Of a stretch of 64,000 nucleotides of DNA, positions 62,991-64,000 are shown piece by piece. Position 1 is the stretch's first letter; the number at the start of each line of letters is the position of its first letter. A program made the translations under genes and the position numbers. The stretch comes from Pseudomonadota bacterium (GTDB lineage: Bacteria; Pseudomonadota; Gammaproteobacteria; Pseudomonadales; Pseudomonadaceae). Below the pieces are notes generated by a model. That model saw only the letters and a program-made list of their open reading frames with translations, was not told the DNA's origin and did no database searches. Where the stretch lies: the NCBI GenBank assembly GCA_023431055.1, contig JAEYXX010000001.1, positions 62,001 through 126,000 of the forward strand, given 5' to 3'.

Positions 62991-64000
<1,010 letters not shown>

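Overview
The window is a stretch of conserved chromosome from a high-GC gammaproteobacterium, almost certainly a Pseudomonas in the broad sense. The mendocina/oleovorans lineage is possible but not proven from sequence alone. The main reason is gene neighbourhoods that, from memory, match P. aeruginosa: moxR-DUF58-tgpA, mnmH-selD, gpsA/DUF4389/sixA next to a PA1611-type hybrid kinase and fabAB, colRS followed by a methyltransferase and an InaA-type kinase, htpG, and braB-sucD-sucC. I see no tRNA, rRNA, CRISPR array, prophage or complete insertion sequence. No gap between genes exceeds 300 bases.

Layout. 0-4.5 kb: acyl-CoA dehydrogenase divergent from a LysR regulator, DoxX, and an MltF-like lytic transglycosylase. 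4.7-9.2 kb: TatD, a chemoreceptor, a DUF962 protein, a thioesterase and a CHAD protein. 9.3-13.2 kb: a moxR/DUF58/tgpA transglutaminase operon. 13.3-16.3 kb: a large chemoreceptor, a flavin reductase and a small lipoprotein. 16.3-18.5 kb: mnmH-selD for selenium-modified tRNA. 18.6-24.9 kb: patatin, AI-2E family permease, DUF4892, two alpha/beta hydrolases, a LysE exporter and an AraC regulator. 25-27.4 kb: a thioesterase and long-chain acyl-CoA synthetase pair preceded by a palindromic operator and a ten-copy 7-bp repeat. 27.4-33.4 kb: sixA, DUF4389, gpsA, a hybrid sensor kinase and fabA-fabB. 33.4-35.1 kb: a chemoreceptor with a textbook FliA promoter.

35.2-42.8 kb is an envelope block. An operon of an LTA-synthase-like sulfatase-fold transferase, a PAP2 phosphatase, a periplasmic dual-specificity phosphatase and possibly a lipoprotein diverges from colR-colS, which is followed by an LPS-type methyltransferase, an InaA/Kdo-kinase-like protein and dgkA. 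Matching ColR-type boxes lie 69-70 bases upstream of both the sulfatase-like gene and the methyltransferase gene, so the whole block looks like one ColRS-controlled surface/lipid remodelling unit. The sensor part of colS has a strikingly low GC content.

42.8-53.8 kb: DUF3859, an amidohydrolase, a soluble chemoreceptor with a C-terminal Cache-like domain behind a sigma-54 promoter, OsmC-pirin, a secreted protein, a dienelactone hydrolase, and a two-gene signalling operon (MHYT-PAS-kinase-REC-Hpt plus an HD-GYP response regulator). 53.9-64 kb: htpG with a sigma-32 promoter abutted by a 137-bp palindromic repeat element, an uncharacterised membrane protein, two tandem PaaI-type thioesterases, two related small lipoproteins, MAPEG and DUF599 membrane proteins, braB, sucD and the start-truncated sucC.

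Most of the window is ordinary core genome. The parts that deserve a second look are regulatory: the paired ColR boxes, the mosaic colS, the heptamer array, the palindromes before the acyl-CoA synthetase and fabAB, and the sigma-54-linked soluble chemoreceptor.
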